Assembly: GCA_018692315.1 (NCBI GenBank)
Contig: JABHKC010000233.1
Coordinates: 1-63,049 of the forward strand
Origin: Bacteroidota bacterium
Lineage (GTDB): Bacteria > Bacteroidota > Bacteroidia > Bacteroidales > JABHKC01
Reading direction: 5' to 3'
Length of the DNA: 63,049 nucleotides
Numbering within the stretch: position 1 is the first letter of the stretch; every line of letters begins with the position of its first letter. The notes beneath the pieces are model-generated. The model was given only the letters and a program-made list of their open reading frames with translations. It searched no databases and had not been told where the DNA came from. Shown piece by piece: positions 24,255 to 34,493 of the stretch. The position numbers and the translations under genes were made by a program.

Positions 24255-27050
24255 TCAGTGGGCTTCAAGCCAATTTTCCCCAACTCCATATTCAACAATT
24301 AAAGGAACTTTTAATTGTACGGCATTTTCCATTTCGGCAATCACAATTTTTTTCACTTCTTCCAATTCAGGTTTATAAACATTAAAATTAAGTTCATCGT
24401 GTACCTGAATAGTCATTTTCGATTTCATATTTTTTTGCTGGAATTTTTTATAAATATTTATCATTGCTATTTTTATAATGTCGGCAGCAGTACCCTGAAT
24501 AGGTGCATTTATTGCATTGCGTTCAGCAAGCCCGCGAACAATTCCATTTCGAGAATTTATATCTGACAAAATCCTCCTTCTATCGAAAATAGTTTCTGAA
24601 TATCCTTTACTCCTTACTTTTCTAATAGACATTTCCATGTATTTTTTTACTCCCGGATAGCTTTCAAAATAACTATCAATTAGTTGCTTGCTTTCTTTTC
24701 GCGAAATGTTAAGCTGACTTGCCAATCCGAAAGCAGAAATTCCATAAATTATTCCGAAATTAGCAACCTTAGCCATATTTCGCTGAGTTCTATCAACTTC
24801 ATCGAGTTCAATTTTGTATATTTTTGAAGCTGTGGAAGCATGAATATCTTCTTGCTTGTTGAATGCTTCAACTAATGATTCGTCATTGCTCATGTGCGCC
24901 ATCAATCGCAATTCAATTTGCGAATAATCTGCCGAAAAAAAAGTATAATTTTCGGATGTCGGAATAAAAGCTCTCCGAATTTCCCTTCCGTTTTCATCTT
25001 TTATTGGAATATTTTGCAAATTCGGATTGTTCGAACTTAAACGACCGGTTGCTGCAACTGCCTGATTGAACGAACAATGGATTTTTTGGGTTTTTTTGTT
25101 AACAAGTTTAGGTAGAGCTTCAACGTAAGTTGAATGAAGTTTTTTTAAGGATCTGAACTCCATAACTTTATCAACTATTGGATGCTTATCTCTCAATTTT
25201 AAAAGTACGTCTTCAGAAGTTGAATATTGCCCTGTTTTGGTTTTTTTTGCTTTTGTATTAATCTTCAATTTATCGAACAATATTTTTCCTAATTCTCTCG
25301 GAGACGATATATTAAATTGACTTTCTGAAAGGTGATGAATCACCTTTTCAATTTTGTCTATTTGCAAAATCAATTCTTTGGAAAAATTTTTTAGTGCATC
25401 TGAGTCTAATTTTACACCATAATCTTCCATCGATGCCAAAACATAAATTAGCGGCATTTCGATATCGTGAAAAAGCTTTTTTGCATTGGATTTTTCTAGA
25501 TCAGCATCGAGAATTTTTTTCAACTGAAATGTTAAATCGGCATCTTCGCAAGCATACTCTTTGACTATTTCGACAGGAACCTGCCTCATATTTTTTTGAT
25601 TTTTCCCTCTTTTACCAATCAATTCCTCAATCTGAACTGGTGAATAATGCAAATATTTTTCCGAAAGGAAATTTAAATTGTGCCGAAAATCTGATTCAAT
25701 TAAATAATGTGCAATCATTGTATCAAACAAATTTCCATCAACTTCAATATCATAATTTTTCAGAACCGAAATATCATATTTTATGTTTTGTCCGATTTTA
25801 GAAATTCTGGCATTTTCAAACAAATTTTTAAACTTCAAAAGCAAAAGTTTTGATTGATTCTGGTCTGTGGGAAAAGGGACATAATATGCTTTGTGGTTTT
25901 CGAAACAAAAAGAAATTCCAATCAATTCTGCGTTTTGGGTATTTAAACTTGTAGTTTCGGTATCGAAACAAAACTCCTTGAGATTTTGAAGTTCGGAGAT
26001 TAAATTATCAATTTTTTCATCAGTATCGGAAATGAAATATTTGTGCTCTACGGAATTTATGTTTTTTAAGCTTTCGCTTACTTGTATTTCTTCAGCCTCG
26101 ATAGTATTAGCAAACAAATTTCCCTGAGTGTATTGCTCTTTTTTCTCAGGAAGAATATCCAATTTTGGTTCTGATTTCTCTGTAGTATTTAAACGATTCA
26201 AAAATGTTCTAAACTCTAATTCGCTAAAAATCTCTTTCAGTTTTTCATTATTAGCATTTTTCATTTTCAAATCTTCCAATTTGCAATCAATTGGAACATT
26301 GGTATCTATCGTTGCCAATACCTTTGACATTTTTATTTGCTTTTCGAAATTTTGGAGAGTTTCTTTTTGTTTGGGTTTTAATTTGTCGAGATTTTCGTAA
26401 AGTCCTTCCAAACTGGCAAATTCAGAAATAAGCTTTTTAGCCCCTTTTTCGCCTATTCCGGGAGCACCAGGAATATTATCTGAACTGTCGCCCCACAGTG
26501 CCAAAATATCAATAACCTGCTTTGGTTCAGAGACTTGAAATTTTTCTCTAATTTGTTCAACTCCCAAAATTTCCGATTCTTTTCCTGATCGTCTCGGTTT
26601 ATACATAAACACATTTTCTGTAACCAATTGTGCATAATCTTTATCAGGAGTCATCATAAAGACCTCAATATTTTCATTATCGGCAACTTTTGCAATTGTC
26701 CCTACAATATCGTCTGCCTCAAATCCGGGAACTTCAATAAGAGAAATATTATAGGCTTCAATAATACCTTTTATATAAGGTATAGATAATTTAATATCTT
26801 CGGGAGTTGGCGGTCTGTTTGCCTTATATTCCGAAAATATTTCGCTACGAAAAGTAAGACTTGAATGATCGAAAGCTACGGCAATGTGTGTAGGTTTTTC
26901 TTTAGTTAAAATTTCTTGTAAAATATTTGTAAATCCAAAAGTTGCTGAGGTATTTAAACCTTTAGAATTGCGTATAGGATTCTTAATAAACGCATAGTAT
27001 GATTGATAAATCAAAGCATACGCATCAAGTAAAAACAACTTATTTTTCAT
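24255..27050 (-). CDS. polA: DNA polymerase I
   Basis: This protein of about 931 residues (start chosen at MKNKLFLLDAYALIYQS; a 9-codon longer ATG exists at 27077) has all three domains. The 5'-3' nuclease (about 1-300) shows FEADDIVGTIA and GDSSDNIPG. The 3'-5' exonuclease (about 345-530) has the intact FDTETTSL (D-x-E). The polymerase domain shows SADYSQIELRLMAHMS, RNMAKVANFGIIYGIS and VHDELNF. It acts in Okazaki fragment maturation and repair. The intact proofreading motif is notable because many bacterial PolA lose it. The gap to the M23 gene is about 59 bases. Confidence 0.97.
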   Translation of the reverse strand: MKNKLFLLDAYALIYQSYYAFIKNPIRNSKGLNTSATFGFTNILQEILTKEKPTHIAVAFDHSSLTFRSEIFSEYKANRPPTPEDIKLSIPYIKGIIEAYNISLIEVPGFEADDIVGTIAKVADNENIEVFMMTPDKDYAQLVTENVFMYKPRRSGKESEILGVEQIREKFQVSEPKQVIDILALWGDSSDNIPGAPGIGEKGAKKLISEFASLEGLYENLDKLKPKQKETLQNFEKQIKMSKVLATIDTNVPIDCKLEDLKMKNANNEKLKEIFSELEFRTFLNRLNTTEKSEPKLDILPEKKEQYTQGNLFANTIEAEEIQVSESLKNINSVEHKYFISDTDEKIDNLISELQNLKEFCFDTETTSLNTQNAELIGISFCFENHKAYYVPFPTDQNQSKLLLLKFKNLFENARISKIGQNIKYDISVLKNYDIEVDGNLFDTMIAHYLIESDFRHNLNFLSEKYLHYSPVQIEELIGKRGKNQKNMRQVPVEIVKEYACEDADLTFQLKKILDADLEKSNAKKLFHDIEMPLIYVLASMEDYGVKLDSDALKNFSKELILQIDKIEKVIHHLSESQFNISSPRELGKILFDKLKINTKAKKTKTGQYSTSEDVLLKLRDKHPIVDKVMEFRSLKKLHSTYVEALPKLVNKKTQKIHCSFNQAVAATGRLSSNNPNLQNIPIKDENGREIRRAFIPTSENYTFFSADYSQIELRLMAHMSNDESLVEAFNKQEDIHASTASKIYKIELDEVDRTQRNMAKVANFGIIYGISAFGLASQLNISRKESKQLIDSYFESYPGVKKYMEMSIRKVRSKGYSETIFDRRRILSDINSRNGIVRGLAERNAINAPIQGTAADIIKIAMINIYKKFQQKNMKSKMTIQVHDELNFNVYKPELEEVKKIVIAEMENAVQLKVPLIVEYGVGENWLEAH

Positions 27051-27156
27051 AATTCCAGACATTTCATTTTGTTGCAAAAATACTTAAAGCTGTGAGATTG
27101 AAAAATTGGCAATGTGAATTTACAATTTACTGTAATTTTATATGTTTGAATATTTA

Positions 27157-27164
27157 TATATTTG
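27157..27164 (+). promoter_or_regulatory. Probable -7 box for the ftsX run
   Basis: TATATTTG matches TAnnTTTG and lies 20 bases before the chosen ftsX ATG at 27185. The -33 element is not clear. Confidence 0.4.
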
Positions 27165-27184
27165 CAGCCTAATTTTTTTTGATA

Positions 27185-28063
27185 ATGACTAATAAAAAAG
27201 ACAAAATAACTATTTGGAAACTAAGAAATTCGTACCTAACAACTATTGTCAGTATTTTTTTAGTTTTGTTTTTATTAGGATTGTTAGGAATGCTGATTTT
27301 GAATGCAAATAAATTATCTGTCTATATAAAGGAAAATATTGGTTACTCAATAATTCTTAACGAAAATGCCAAAACACTTGATATTCGTAGATTGCAAAAA
27401 GAATTTGATGCTTCGAATTATGTAAAATCATCGAATCATATTTCGAAAGAACAAGCTGCTGAAGAATTGCAAAAAGAATTAGGCGAAAATTTTATAGATT
27501 TTCTTGGCTACAATCCTTTGCCTGTTTCCATTAATATTCAGCTATTTGCAGAATATTCAAACACAGATAGTTTACGAATAATAGAAGAAAAACTTCTTAG
27601 CTATCCACAAGTTAAAGAAGTAATTTACAAGAAATCTCTTATCCACGAAATTGATAAAAACATCAACAAGATAAGTTTTATAATATTGAGTTTTAGCGGA
27701 TTACTATTTTTAATATCAATTGCACTAATCAACAATACTATTCGCTTATCAATTTATTCGAACCGTTTTTTAATAAAAACAATGCAACTTGTCGGAGCAA
27801 ATGGAAGTTTCATCAGGAAACCTTACCTTTTCCAAAGTGCATTTCAAGGAATTATTGGAGCCTTGATGGCAATATCTTTGCTGATTGTAATAATTCATTT
27901 TGCACAAGATATGTTTGAAATAGTAAGTTTTAATGATCTTAATGTATTGATAACATTATTTCTATCAATAGTTGTAATCGGAATTATTATTGCAATATCT
28001 TCTACATATTTTGCAATCAACAAATATCTTAGAATTAAAACAGAAAAAATATATTACCACTAA
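27185..28063 (+). CDS. ftsX: FtsX-like cell division ABC transporter permease
   Basis: This 292-residue inner-membrane protein partners FtsE (not in the window) to control peptidoglycan hydrolases at division. It has one N-terminal membrane helix (SIFLVLFLLGLLGMLI), an extracellular domain (about 50-160), then three C-terminal helices with the FtsX/MacB permease fold. The start ATG at 27185 is preferred over an upstream TTG. The EnvC-like gene at 45230 encodes its usual periplasmic effector class. It is followed by DUF3098-uppP-truB-queA, the usual Bacteroidota order. Confidence 0.9.
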   Translation: MTNKKDKITIWKLRNSYLTTIVSIFLVLFLLGLLGMLILNANKLSVYIKENIGYSIILNENAKTLDIRRLQKEFDASNYVKSSNHISKEQAAEELQKELGENFIDFLGYNPLPVSINIQLFAEYSNTDSLRIIEEKLLSYPQVKEVIYKKSLIHEIDKNINKISFIILSFSGLLFLISIALINNTIRLSIYSNRFLIKTMQLVGANGSFIRKPYLFQSAFQGIIGALMAISLLIVIIHFAQDMFEIVSFNDLNVLITLFLSIVVIGIIIAISSTYFAINKYLRIKTEKIYYH

Positions 28064-28073
28064 AAAGTATTTT

Positions 28074-28424
28074 ATGTCGAAAAAACAAGTTAAAAGTCCG
28101 AAAAAGAAAAGTCTAACAGACACTCCATCAAACAAATCAGTTCCAGCAGGAACTTCGAAAACAAGTAGCGTTGAATTTGCTCTAGGCAAAGAAAATTACA
28201 TTTTACTGACAATAGGATTTATAGTTATTATCGTTGGTTTTTTGCTCATGATCGGTGGAGCACCTGAAAATCCGAACGATTTTAATCCGGAAGTTTTCAG
28301 TTGGAGGCGCATAACTTTGGCTCCGGTTGTTGTACTTTTTGGTTTTATTTTCGAGATATACGCAATTATGAAAAAACCCGACGATAATAGTTTTATTGCT
28401 AATTTGTTTTCTAAAAAACAATAA
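28074..28424 (+). CDS. DUF3098 membrane protein
   Basis: This 116-residue protein of unknown function has a Lys-rich N-terminus (KKQVKSPKKKS), then two membrane helices (YILLTIGFIVIIVGFLLMIG and TLAPVVVLFGFIFEIYAI), with PENPNDFNPEVFSWRR between them. This pattern is DUF3098. The ATG at 28074 is preferred over in-frame upstream starts that overlap ftsX. Its fixed place between ftsX and uppP suggests an envelope role, unproven. Confidence 0.85.
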   Translation: MSKKQVKSPKKKSLTDTPSNKSVPAGTSKTSSVEFALGKENYILLTIGFIVIIVGFLLMIGGAPENPNDFNPEVFSWRRITLAPVVVLFGFIFEIYAIMKKPDDNSFIANLFSKKQ

Positions 28425-28476
28425 AGCTAAATTATTTTTTTATCTGTCTTAAATTATTTTTTCTAATACAATAAAT

Positions 28477-29271
28477 ATGGAGTGGTTTGAAGCATTAATT
28501 TTAGGAATTGTTCAAGGATTATCGGAGTTTTTGCCAATCAGCAGTAGCGGGCATCTCGAATTGGGAAAAGTAATCCTTAATTTAGACGATGCTGCCAGAA
28601 ACAACATAACATTTGCAGTAGTTGTTCACGGAGCAACTGTTCTGAGTACTATTGTAGTTTTCTGGAAAGATCTAATCAGTATTTTTTCAGGCTTATTCAA
28701 ATTTCAGTGGAACGATTCCTCGAAATATGTTGCTAAAATTGCAATTTCGATGATTCCTGTTGGAATAGTTGGAGTATTTTTTAAAGAACAAGTCGAAAGT
28801 TTTTTCACTGGAAATTTATTGTTTGTTGGCTCTATGCTTTTAATTACCACTACATTACTTGCATTTACATATTATGCCAAGCAAAAAGAAAAGGACATTT
28901 CTTTCCGAGATTCATTTATCATTGGAATTGCTCAAGCATTTGCAGTAATGCCAGGAATTTCACGCTCAGGCTCAACAATCGCTATTGGTCTCCTTCTTGG
29001 AAACAAAAAAGAACATATTGCAAAATTTTCTTTTCTGATGGTTTTAATTCCAATAATTGGAGCTAACCTAAAAGATCTTTTTAGTGGAGAATTTACAAAC
29101 GATACAAGTGTTGGAGCTTTTCCTTTAATTGTTGGATTTGTATCGGCTTTTGTAACCGGCTGGCTCGCTTGTACTTTGATGGTAAATATTGTTAAACGAG
29201 GCAAACTAATATATTTTGCGATTTATACATTTATTGTTGCCATAATTGCAATTACCATCAGTTTTTTATAA
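28477..29271 (+). CDS. uppP: Undecaprenyl-diphosphatase
   Basis: This 264-residue polytopic membrane enzyme recycles the undecaprenyl-pyrophosphate lipid carrier for cell-wall synthesis. Diagnostic motifs are GLSEFLPISSSGH (about 14-26) with the catalytic Glu, and PGISRSGSTI (about 160-169). The length is normal (260-270). It belongs to the ftsX run; truB follows. Confidence 0.95.
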   Translation: MEWFEALILGIVQGLSEFLPISSSGHLELGKVILNLDDAARNNITFAVVVHGATVLSTIVVFWKDLISIFSGLFKFQWNDSSKYVAKIAISMIPVGIVGVFFKEQVESFFTGNLLFVGSMLLITTTLLAFTYYAKQKEKDISFRDSFIIGIAQAFAVMPGISRSGSTIAIGLLLGNKKEHIAKFSFLMVLIPIIGANLKDLFSGEFTNDTSVGAFPLIVGFVSAFVTGWLACTLMVNIVKRGKLIYFAIYTFIVAIIAITISFL

Positions 29272-29370
29272 ACAACATTATAAAATCCCTCATATTTTTT
29301 TTATCATAAAATTTTACTAAAAGACGAATTGTTTGGAAACTTTCCGATAAATTCAATTTTCAAAACAACA

Positions 29371-30054
29371 ATGGATTTTCAAGCAGGACAACTACTATTG
29401 ATAAATAAATCTAAACATTGGACTTCGTTTGATGTTGTAAAAAAAATAAAATATTTAATAAGGAAAAAATATGGGTTTAAAAAAATAAAAGTCGGTCATG
29501 CCGGCACATTAGACCCATTAGCAACAGGACTTTTGGTGGTCTGTACAGGAAAATCAACCAAAACAATCCAAGAACTTCAAGCCAAAGAGAAAGAATATAT
29601 TGCAAAAATTAAACTCGGCGCAACAACACCATCCTTCGATTTAGAAACCGAAATAAATGAGCAATTCGAGGTCGAACATATCACTAAAGAGTTAATATGC
29701 AATACCTTAAAAAAGTTCGAAGGAGATATTTTACAGGATCCACCAATTTATTCAGCAAAAAATATAAATGGAGAACGAGCATATAATTTAGCAAGAAGAG
29801 GCGAAAAAGTAGAATTAAAAGCAAAAAAAATACACATAGAAAAAATTGAATATATAAGTTATGATTCCGCTGTTTTGACAATAAAAATTCACTGTTCATC
29901 CGGAACATATATACGCTCTTTAGCAAACGACTTAGGTTATGCCATGCAAAGTGGTGCACATTTGATTGAACTTATAAGAACTAAAATAGGAATTTTTAAC
30001 ATTGAAGAATCGGTCGATATAAAAGAGTTTGAAGAAAATCTTAAATTATTGTAA
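29371..30054 (+). CDS. truB: tRNA pseudouridine(55) synthase
   Basis: From the chosen start MDFQAGQLLLINK (227 residues) the catalytic motif HAGTLDPLATGLL puts the active-site Asp at 48. KEYIAKIKLGATTPSFD and SGTYIRSLANDLG are also typical. A longer ATG (29329) adds 14 residues of unusual sequence. TruB makes the universal T-loop pseudouridine of tRNA. The C-terminal PUA-like part is short, as in many Bacteroidota. Confidence 0.95.
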   Translation: MDFQAGQLLLINKSKHWTSFDVVKKIKYLIRKKYGFKKIKVGHAGTLDPLATGLLVVCTGKSTKTIQELQAKEKEYIAKIKLGATTPSFDLETEINEQFEVEHITKELICNTLKKFEGDILQDPPIYSAKNINGERAYNLARRGEKVELKAKKIHIEKIEYISYDSAVLTIKIHCSSGTYIRSLANDLGYAMQSGAHLIELIRTKIGIFNIEESVDIKEFEENLKLL

Positions 30055-30108
30055 CAAAAACTACACCCTTACGTAGAAGTTACCCCAAAAAATAAATATA
30101 GAAATATT

Positions 30109-31155
30109 ATGAAATTATCTCAATTCCGGTATGAATTACCTGAAAAATTAATCCCATTGCATCCAACAAAAAATAGGGACGAATCGAAGCTGATGGTTGT
30201 ACACAGAGACACTGGCAAAATTGAACATCGTATTTTCAAGGATGTAATCGAATATTTTGACGATAAAGATGTTTTTGTTTTCAATAATACAAAAGTTTTT
30301 CCTGCAAGAATATTTGGCAATAAAGAAAAAACAGGAGCAAAAATAGAAGTATTTTTACTTCGTGAGCTTAGTAAAGAAAACCGATTATGGGACGTTTTAG
30401 TTGATCCTGCGCGAAAAATAAGAATTGGGAACAAATTATATTTTGGCAACGACGAACTTGTTGCAGAAGTAATAGACAATACCACTTCACGAGGCAGAAC
30501 ACTCCGATTTCTTGGTGATGGTGATTATGAAGATTTTAAAACAACGCTTTATAATCTTGGTGAAACACCTCTTCCAAAATTTATAAACAGAAAAACCGAA
30601 GAATTAGACAAAGAACGATATCAAACACTTTTAGCCAAGCACGAAGGAGCAGTTGCAGCACCTACTGCCGGAATGCACTTCAGCAGAGAGCTGCTAAAAC
30701 GCCTTGAAATTAAAGGAATTGATTTTGCTGAAATTACACTTCATGTTGGATTAGGAAACTTCCGTAACGTTGAAGTTGAAGACCTCACTAAACATAAAGT
30801 AGATTCTGAACAAATTTTTGTATCGGAACAAGCTGCAAATATTGTGAACAATGCAAAAAACAATAAACACAATGTGTGTGCGGTAGGAACCACAGTTTTG
30901 AGAACATTAGAAAGTTGCGTAACCACACAAAAGTTACTTAATCCATTCGAAGGTTGGACAAACAAATTCATATTCCCACCATACGAAGTAAAAGTTCCGA
31001 ACCGCATGATTTCCAATTTCCACCTTTCCAAATCTACTTTACTTATGATGGTGGCTGCTTTTACTGGTTACGACCTAATTTTTAAAGCCTACGATGTGGC
31101 AATAAAGAAAAAATATAGATTCGGAACCTATGGCGATGCTATGTTGATATTATAA
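30109..31155 (+). CDS. queA: S-adenosylmethionine:tRNA ribosyltransferase-isomerase
   Basis: This 348-residue enzyme transfers the ribosyl moiety of SAM to preQ1 in tRNA to form epoxyqueuosine. Visible hallmarks are [63 protein letters not shown] and [17 protein letters not shown] (in parts). It works before QueG, whose gene is in this window at 61439. It closes the ftsX run, 54 bases after truB. Confidence 0.96.
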   Translation: MKLSQFRYELPEKLIPLHPTKNRDESKLMVVHRDTGKIEHRIFKDVIEYFDDKDVFVFNNTKVFPARIFGNKEKTGAKIEVFLLRELSKENRLWDVLVDPARKIRIGNKLYFGNDELVAEVIDNTTSRGRTLRFLGDGDYEDFKTTLYNLGETPLPKFINRKTEELDKERYQTLLAKHEGAVAAPTAGMHFSRELLKRLEIKGIDFAEITLHVGLGNFRNVEVEDLTKHKVDSEQIFVSEQAANIVNNAKNNKHNVCAVGTTVLRTLESCVTTQKLLNPFEGWTNKFIFPPYEVKVPNRMISNFHLSKSTLLMMVAAFTGYDLIFKAYDVAIKKKYRFGTYGDAMLIL

Positions 31156-31498
31156 TTTGCCTTATAAATTAATATTACAATACTTCTTTTCTTAAAATAG
31201 TTAGTTTACAAAATACACAAAGTCATATTTAGCTGATTTACAGTTTATAACACAAAATATTTATACTTCATAAATCAATCTAATTTAAATAATAAAAAAA
31301 TATTTTTTTTATATAAATATTTACATTTTATTAATAAAAACTTACATTTGTTGCCTGATTATTATGATTATTTAATTTATAAATTAATACTTCTAAGGCT
31401 AAGAAATAGATTAACTTTTTAGATTCATTACAACATAATATATAACTATATCTTTCATAAATCCCCTTGAAATATAATTAATAAACTATCAAAAGATT
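31156..31498. other. Intergenic region between queA and korA
   Basis: These 343 bases are extremely AT-rich, with no open frame. A-run then T-run palindromic sequence at 31294-31310 could be a weak terminator for queA. A -7-like TACATTTG lies at 31343-31350. Nothing else is recognised. Confidence 0.45.
31343..31350 (+). promoter_or_regulatory. Possible -7 box for korAB
   Basis: TACATTTG fits TAnnTTTG and would give korAB an untranslated leader of about 140 bases. The -33 region is only TTTA. This is a tentative assignment. Confidence 0.3.
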
Positions 31499-33349
31499 AT
31501 GTCAAAAACAAATGAAGTTATTGATATTGAACAGGTTGTTGTTCGTTTCTCCGGAGACAGTGGAGACGGCATGCAACTCACTGGCACTTTATTTTCAGAC
31601 ACATCAGCACTATTAGGAAATAATTTAGCCACATTTCCCGACTACCCGGCCGAGATTAGAGCACCTCAGGGTACAGTTGGAGGAGTTTCCGGATTTCAAG
31701 TAAACTTCGGAAACACAACTATTTATACACCTGGAGACATGGCAGATATTCTGGTGGCAATGAATCCGGCAGCACTAAAAGCAAATTTAAGATGGATTAA
31801 ACCAGGTGCTACAATTATTGTAGATAATGATAGTTTTACAAAGAAGTTTATAGAAAAAGCCGGTTTCGAAACCGATGACCCTATTAAGGAAAGTAAGCTT
31901 GAAGATCATAACATAATTAAAGCGCCTATTTCCTCTCTCACAAAAGAGTGTTTGAAAGATTCTGGAATGGACAATAAAACCATCCTAAGGAGCAAAAATA
32001 TGTTTGCTCTCGGAATGGTTTATTGGCTTTATAACAGAACATTAGATTTTACAAATAACTTTTTTGAAACTAAGTTTAAAAAAACTCCAGCTCTTGTTGA
32101 AGCGAATAAAAAGGTGCTTCATGAAGGATACAACTACGCCGAAACAACAGAAGTTTTAAGCTTTAGCTACAAAATAAGTCCAGCGAAAATTGAAAAAGGC
32201 ACTTATAGGAATATTAATGGAAATACAGCCACAGCTTGGGGAATGATTGCAGCTTCTGAAAAAGCCGGACTACAACTTTTTTGTGGCTCCTACCCTATTA
32301 CTCCAGCCACTGAAATTCTTATTGAACTTTCGAAAAGAAAAGACCTTGGAGTAAAAACATTTCAGGCAGAAGACGAAATTGCAGGAATTTGTACAGCAAT
32401 AGGTGCTTCTTTTGCAGGAAATTTAGCTGTTACCACAACTTCAGGACCTGGTCTGGCACTAAAATCAGAAGCTATTGGTTTGGCAGTTATTACTGAGCTG
32501 CCGCTGGTTGTCGTAAATGTTCAGCGTGGTGGACCTTCTACCGGATTACCTACAAAAACCGAACAAGCCGACCTAAATCAGGCTCTTTATGGTAGAAATG
32601 GTGAAAGTCCAGTAGTAGTTTTAGCTGCAAGCACGCCATCAGATTGTTTCGATTTTGCGTTCAAAGCAAGCAAGATAGCTTTGGAGCATATGGTACCTGT
32701 GATTCTTTTGACAGATGGATTTTTGGCAAATGGTTCAGAACCTTGGAAATTTCCAGCTATGGCAGACCTTCCGGATATAAAACCTCGAATTGTAGATGAA
32801 AACACAAAAGAATACTTGCCCTACAGAAAAGATAAAGAATTTATGGCAAGAGAATGGGCAATTCCGGGAACAAAAAATTTAGAACACAGAATTGGAAGTC
32901 TTGAAAAAATGATTGACACGGGCGCTGTTTCTTATGTTCCTGAAAATCATCAAATAATGACAGAACTACGTGAAGAGAAGGTACAAAGAGTTGTAAAATC
33001 TATTCCCGAATTAGAACTTTATGGCGATCGCGAAGGAGATTTATTAGTTATTGGTTGGGGAAGTACTCGTGGGCATTTATTGACTGCTATCAACGAAATG
33101 CGTTCCAAAGGCGCTAACATTAGTTTAGCACATTTCAACTATATAAAACCACTTCCTAAAAATACACAAGAAGTTTTATCGAAATTCAAGAAACTTGTTG
33201 TTTGTGAATTAAATATGGGTCAATTTGCCAACTACCTCAGAATGAACTTTCAAGAGTTTCATTACAATCAATATAACAAAGTGCAAGGGCTTCCTTTCAC
33301 TATGAATGAATTAACTGAAAATTTCCACAAATTATTAGAAGAGAAATAG
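31499..33349 (+). CDS. korA: 2-oxoacid:ferredoxin oxidoreductase, fused gamma-alpha subunit
   Basis: This 616-residue protein has a gamma domain (about 10-195; VVRFSGDSGDGMQLTGTLF, FPDYPAEIRAPQGTVGGVSG in pieces) joined to an alpha domain (about 205-616; CGSYPITPATEIL, TTSGPGLALKSEAIGLA, QRGGPSTGLPTKTEQADL). With KorB it oxidatively decarboxylates 2-oxoglutarate or a related 2-oxoacid to the acyl-CoA, passing electrons to ferredoxin. The fusion is the usual form in Bacteroidota. The substrate (2-oxoglutarate versus pyruvate or branched acids) is a family inference. korB starts 2 bases after its stop. Confidence 0.92.
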   Translation: MSKTNEVIDIEQVVVRFSGDSGDGMQLTGTLFSDTSALLGNNLATFPDYPAEIRAPQGTVGGVSGFQVNFGNTTIYTPGDMADILVAMNPAALKANLRWIKPGATIIVDNDSFTKKFIEKAGFETDDPIKESKLEDHNIIKAPISSLTKECLKDSGMDNKTILRSKNMFALGMVYWLYNRTLDFTNNFFETKFKKTPALVEANKKVLHEGYNYAETTEVLSFSYKISPAKIEKGTYRNINGNTATAWGMIAASEKAGLQLFCGSYPITPATEILIELSKRKDLGVKTFQAEDEIAGICTAIGASFAGNLAVTTTSGPGLALKSEAIGLAVITELPLVVVNVQRGGPSTGLPTKTEQADLNQALYGRNGESPVVVLAASTPSDCFDFAFKASKIALEHMVPVILLTDGFLANGSEPWKFPAMADLPDIKPRIVDENTKEYLPYRKDKEFMAREWAIPGTKNLEHRIGSLEKMIDTGAVSYVPENHQIMTELREEKVQRVVKSIPELELYGDREGDLLVIGWGSTRGHLLTAINEMRSKGANISLAHFNYIKPLPKNTQEVLSKFKKLVVCELNMGQFANYLRMNFQEFHYNQYNKVQGLPFTMNELTENFHKLLEEK

Positions 33350-33351
33350 TC

Positions 33352-34371
33352 ATGAGCGAAATTCAAACTAAATTAAGTCCAAAAGAATTTAAAAGCGACC
33401 AACAAGTAAGATGGTGTGCAGGATGTGGCGACCATGCCATTTTAAGTGCAGTTCATAAAGCGATGTCGGAACTTAGAATTCCGAAAGAAAAATTTGCTGT
33501 TGTTTCAGGAATTGGTTGTTCATCTCGATTTCCATATTATATGGATACATACAGTTTTCATGGAATTCATGGCAGAGCTGCCGCAATTGCATCGGGCGTA
33601 AAAGTTGCAAATCCAGATCTTAGTGTATGGGAAATAACCGGCGATGGAGATGCTTTAGCAATTGGAGGGAATCATTTTATTCATGTGATAAGAAGAAATG
33701 TTGATATAAACATTCTCCTTTTCAACAATGAAATATATGGCTTAACAAAAGGACAATACTCTCCTACTTCTAAAGATGGGCAAGTAACAAAAACTTCTCC
33801 TTATGGAACAATTGAACATCCATTTCATCCGGGAGAATTAGCTATTGGTGCACAAGGAAAATTCTTTGCACGTGCTGTTGATACAAATATGAAACTCGCT
33901 ACCGAAATTTTTGTTGAAGCCGAAAAACATGAAGGAACTTCTGTGGTTGAAATATTGCAAAATTGCATAATCTTTAATGATAAAGCTTTCGGGCATATAA
34001 CTGACAAAGAACATAAAGCAGACCGCCAAATTATTCTAAAACATGGAGAACCAATGATTTTTGGAAAAAACAATGACAAAGGACTCGTCATGGAAGGTAT
34101 GCACCTTAAAGTTGTAAATATTGGAGAAAATGGAATTCCCGAAAAAGATATTTTAATTCATGATGCCCATGAAGAAATTCCATTTTTACATCTTATGCTT
34201 GTGAATATGTCTTATCCTAATTTTCCAGTTGCTTTAGGAGTTATACGCTCGGTTTCTGATTCTGTATATGATGTAAGAATTGAAGAGCAAATTGAAAATA
34301 TCAAAAGCAAATCGAAAATAAAATGTGTTGACGATATGCTCAACAGTGGAAGTACATGGGAAGTGAAATAA
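33352..34371 (+). CDS. korB: 2-oxoacid:ferredoxin oxidoreductase, beta subunit
   Basis: This 339-residue subunit binds thiamine pyrophosphate and an iron-sulfur cluster. A WCAGCGDHAIL motif near residue 24 and VSGIGCSSRFPYY give the cluster cysteines. The TPP motif GDGDALAIGGNH leads into NNEIYGLTKGQYSPT. It pairs with the preceding gene in a two-gene operon closed by a strong terminator. Ferredoxin-linked oxidation of 2-oxoacids is oxygen-sensitive, which suggests anaerobic or microaerophilic growth. Confidence 0.94.
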   Translation: MSEIQTKLSPKEFKSDQQVRWCAGCGDHAILSAVHKAMSELRIPKEKFAVVSGIGCSSRFPYYMDTYSFHGIHGRAAAIASGVKVANPDLSVWEITGDGDALAIGGNHFIHVIRRNVDINILLFNNEIYGLTKGQYSPTSKDGQVTKTSPYGTIEHPFHPGELAIGAQGKFFARAVDTNMKLATEIFVEAEKHEGTSVVEILQNCIIFNDKAFGHITDKEHKADRQIILKHGEPMIFGKNNDKGLVMEGMHLKVVNIGENGIPEKDILIHDAHEEIPFLHLMLVNMSYPNFPVALGVIRSVSDSVYDVRIEEQIENIKSKSKIKCVDDMLNSGSTWEVK

Positions 34372-34419
34372 ATTATCTTTCATAATACTTGCTACTAAAA
34401 AACAGAAAAATTAGGAACA

Positions 34420-34459
34420 AAAAAATACCTTTCATAATAAATTATGAAAGGTATTTTTT
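34420..34459. terminator. Bidirectional terminator after korB
   Basis: ATACCTTTCATAAT and ATTATGAAAGGTAT form a 14-bp perfect stem with a 2-base AA centre, flanked by A and T runs. It lies between convergent korB and hypB. Confidence 0.85.
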
Positions 34460-34493
34460 TTGCTATATGTTGAGTGAAATATTATTCTAAAAT

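Noticed and set aside
24315-26400. Open frames opposite polA and rseP
   Set aside because: They are embedded in strongly conserved genes and encode Phe-rich strings without domains.
30109-31155. preQ1 riboswitch upstream of queA
   Set aside because: The 54-base gap after truB shows no convincing stem and loop with a preQ1 aptamer-like core, and queA lies inside an operon.
31294-31310. Strong terminator after queA
   Set aside because: The sequence is only an A run next to a T run; pairing is possible but without any G-C it would be very weak.
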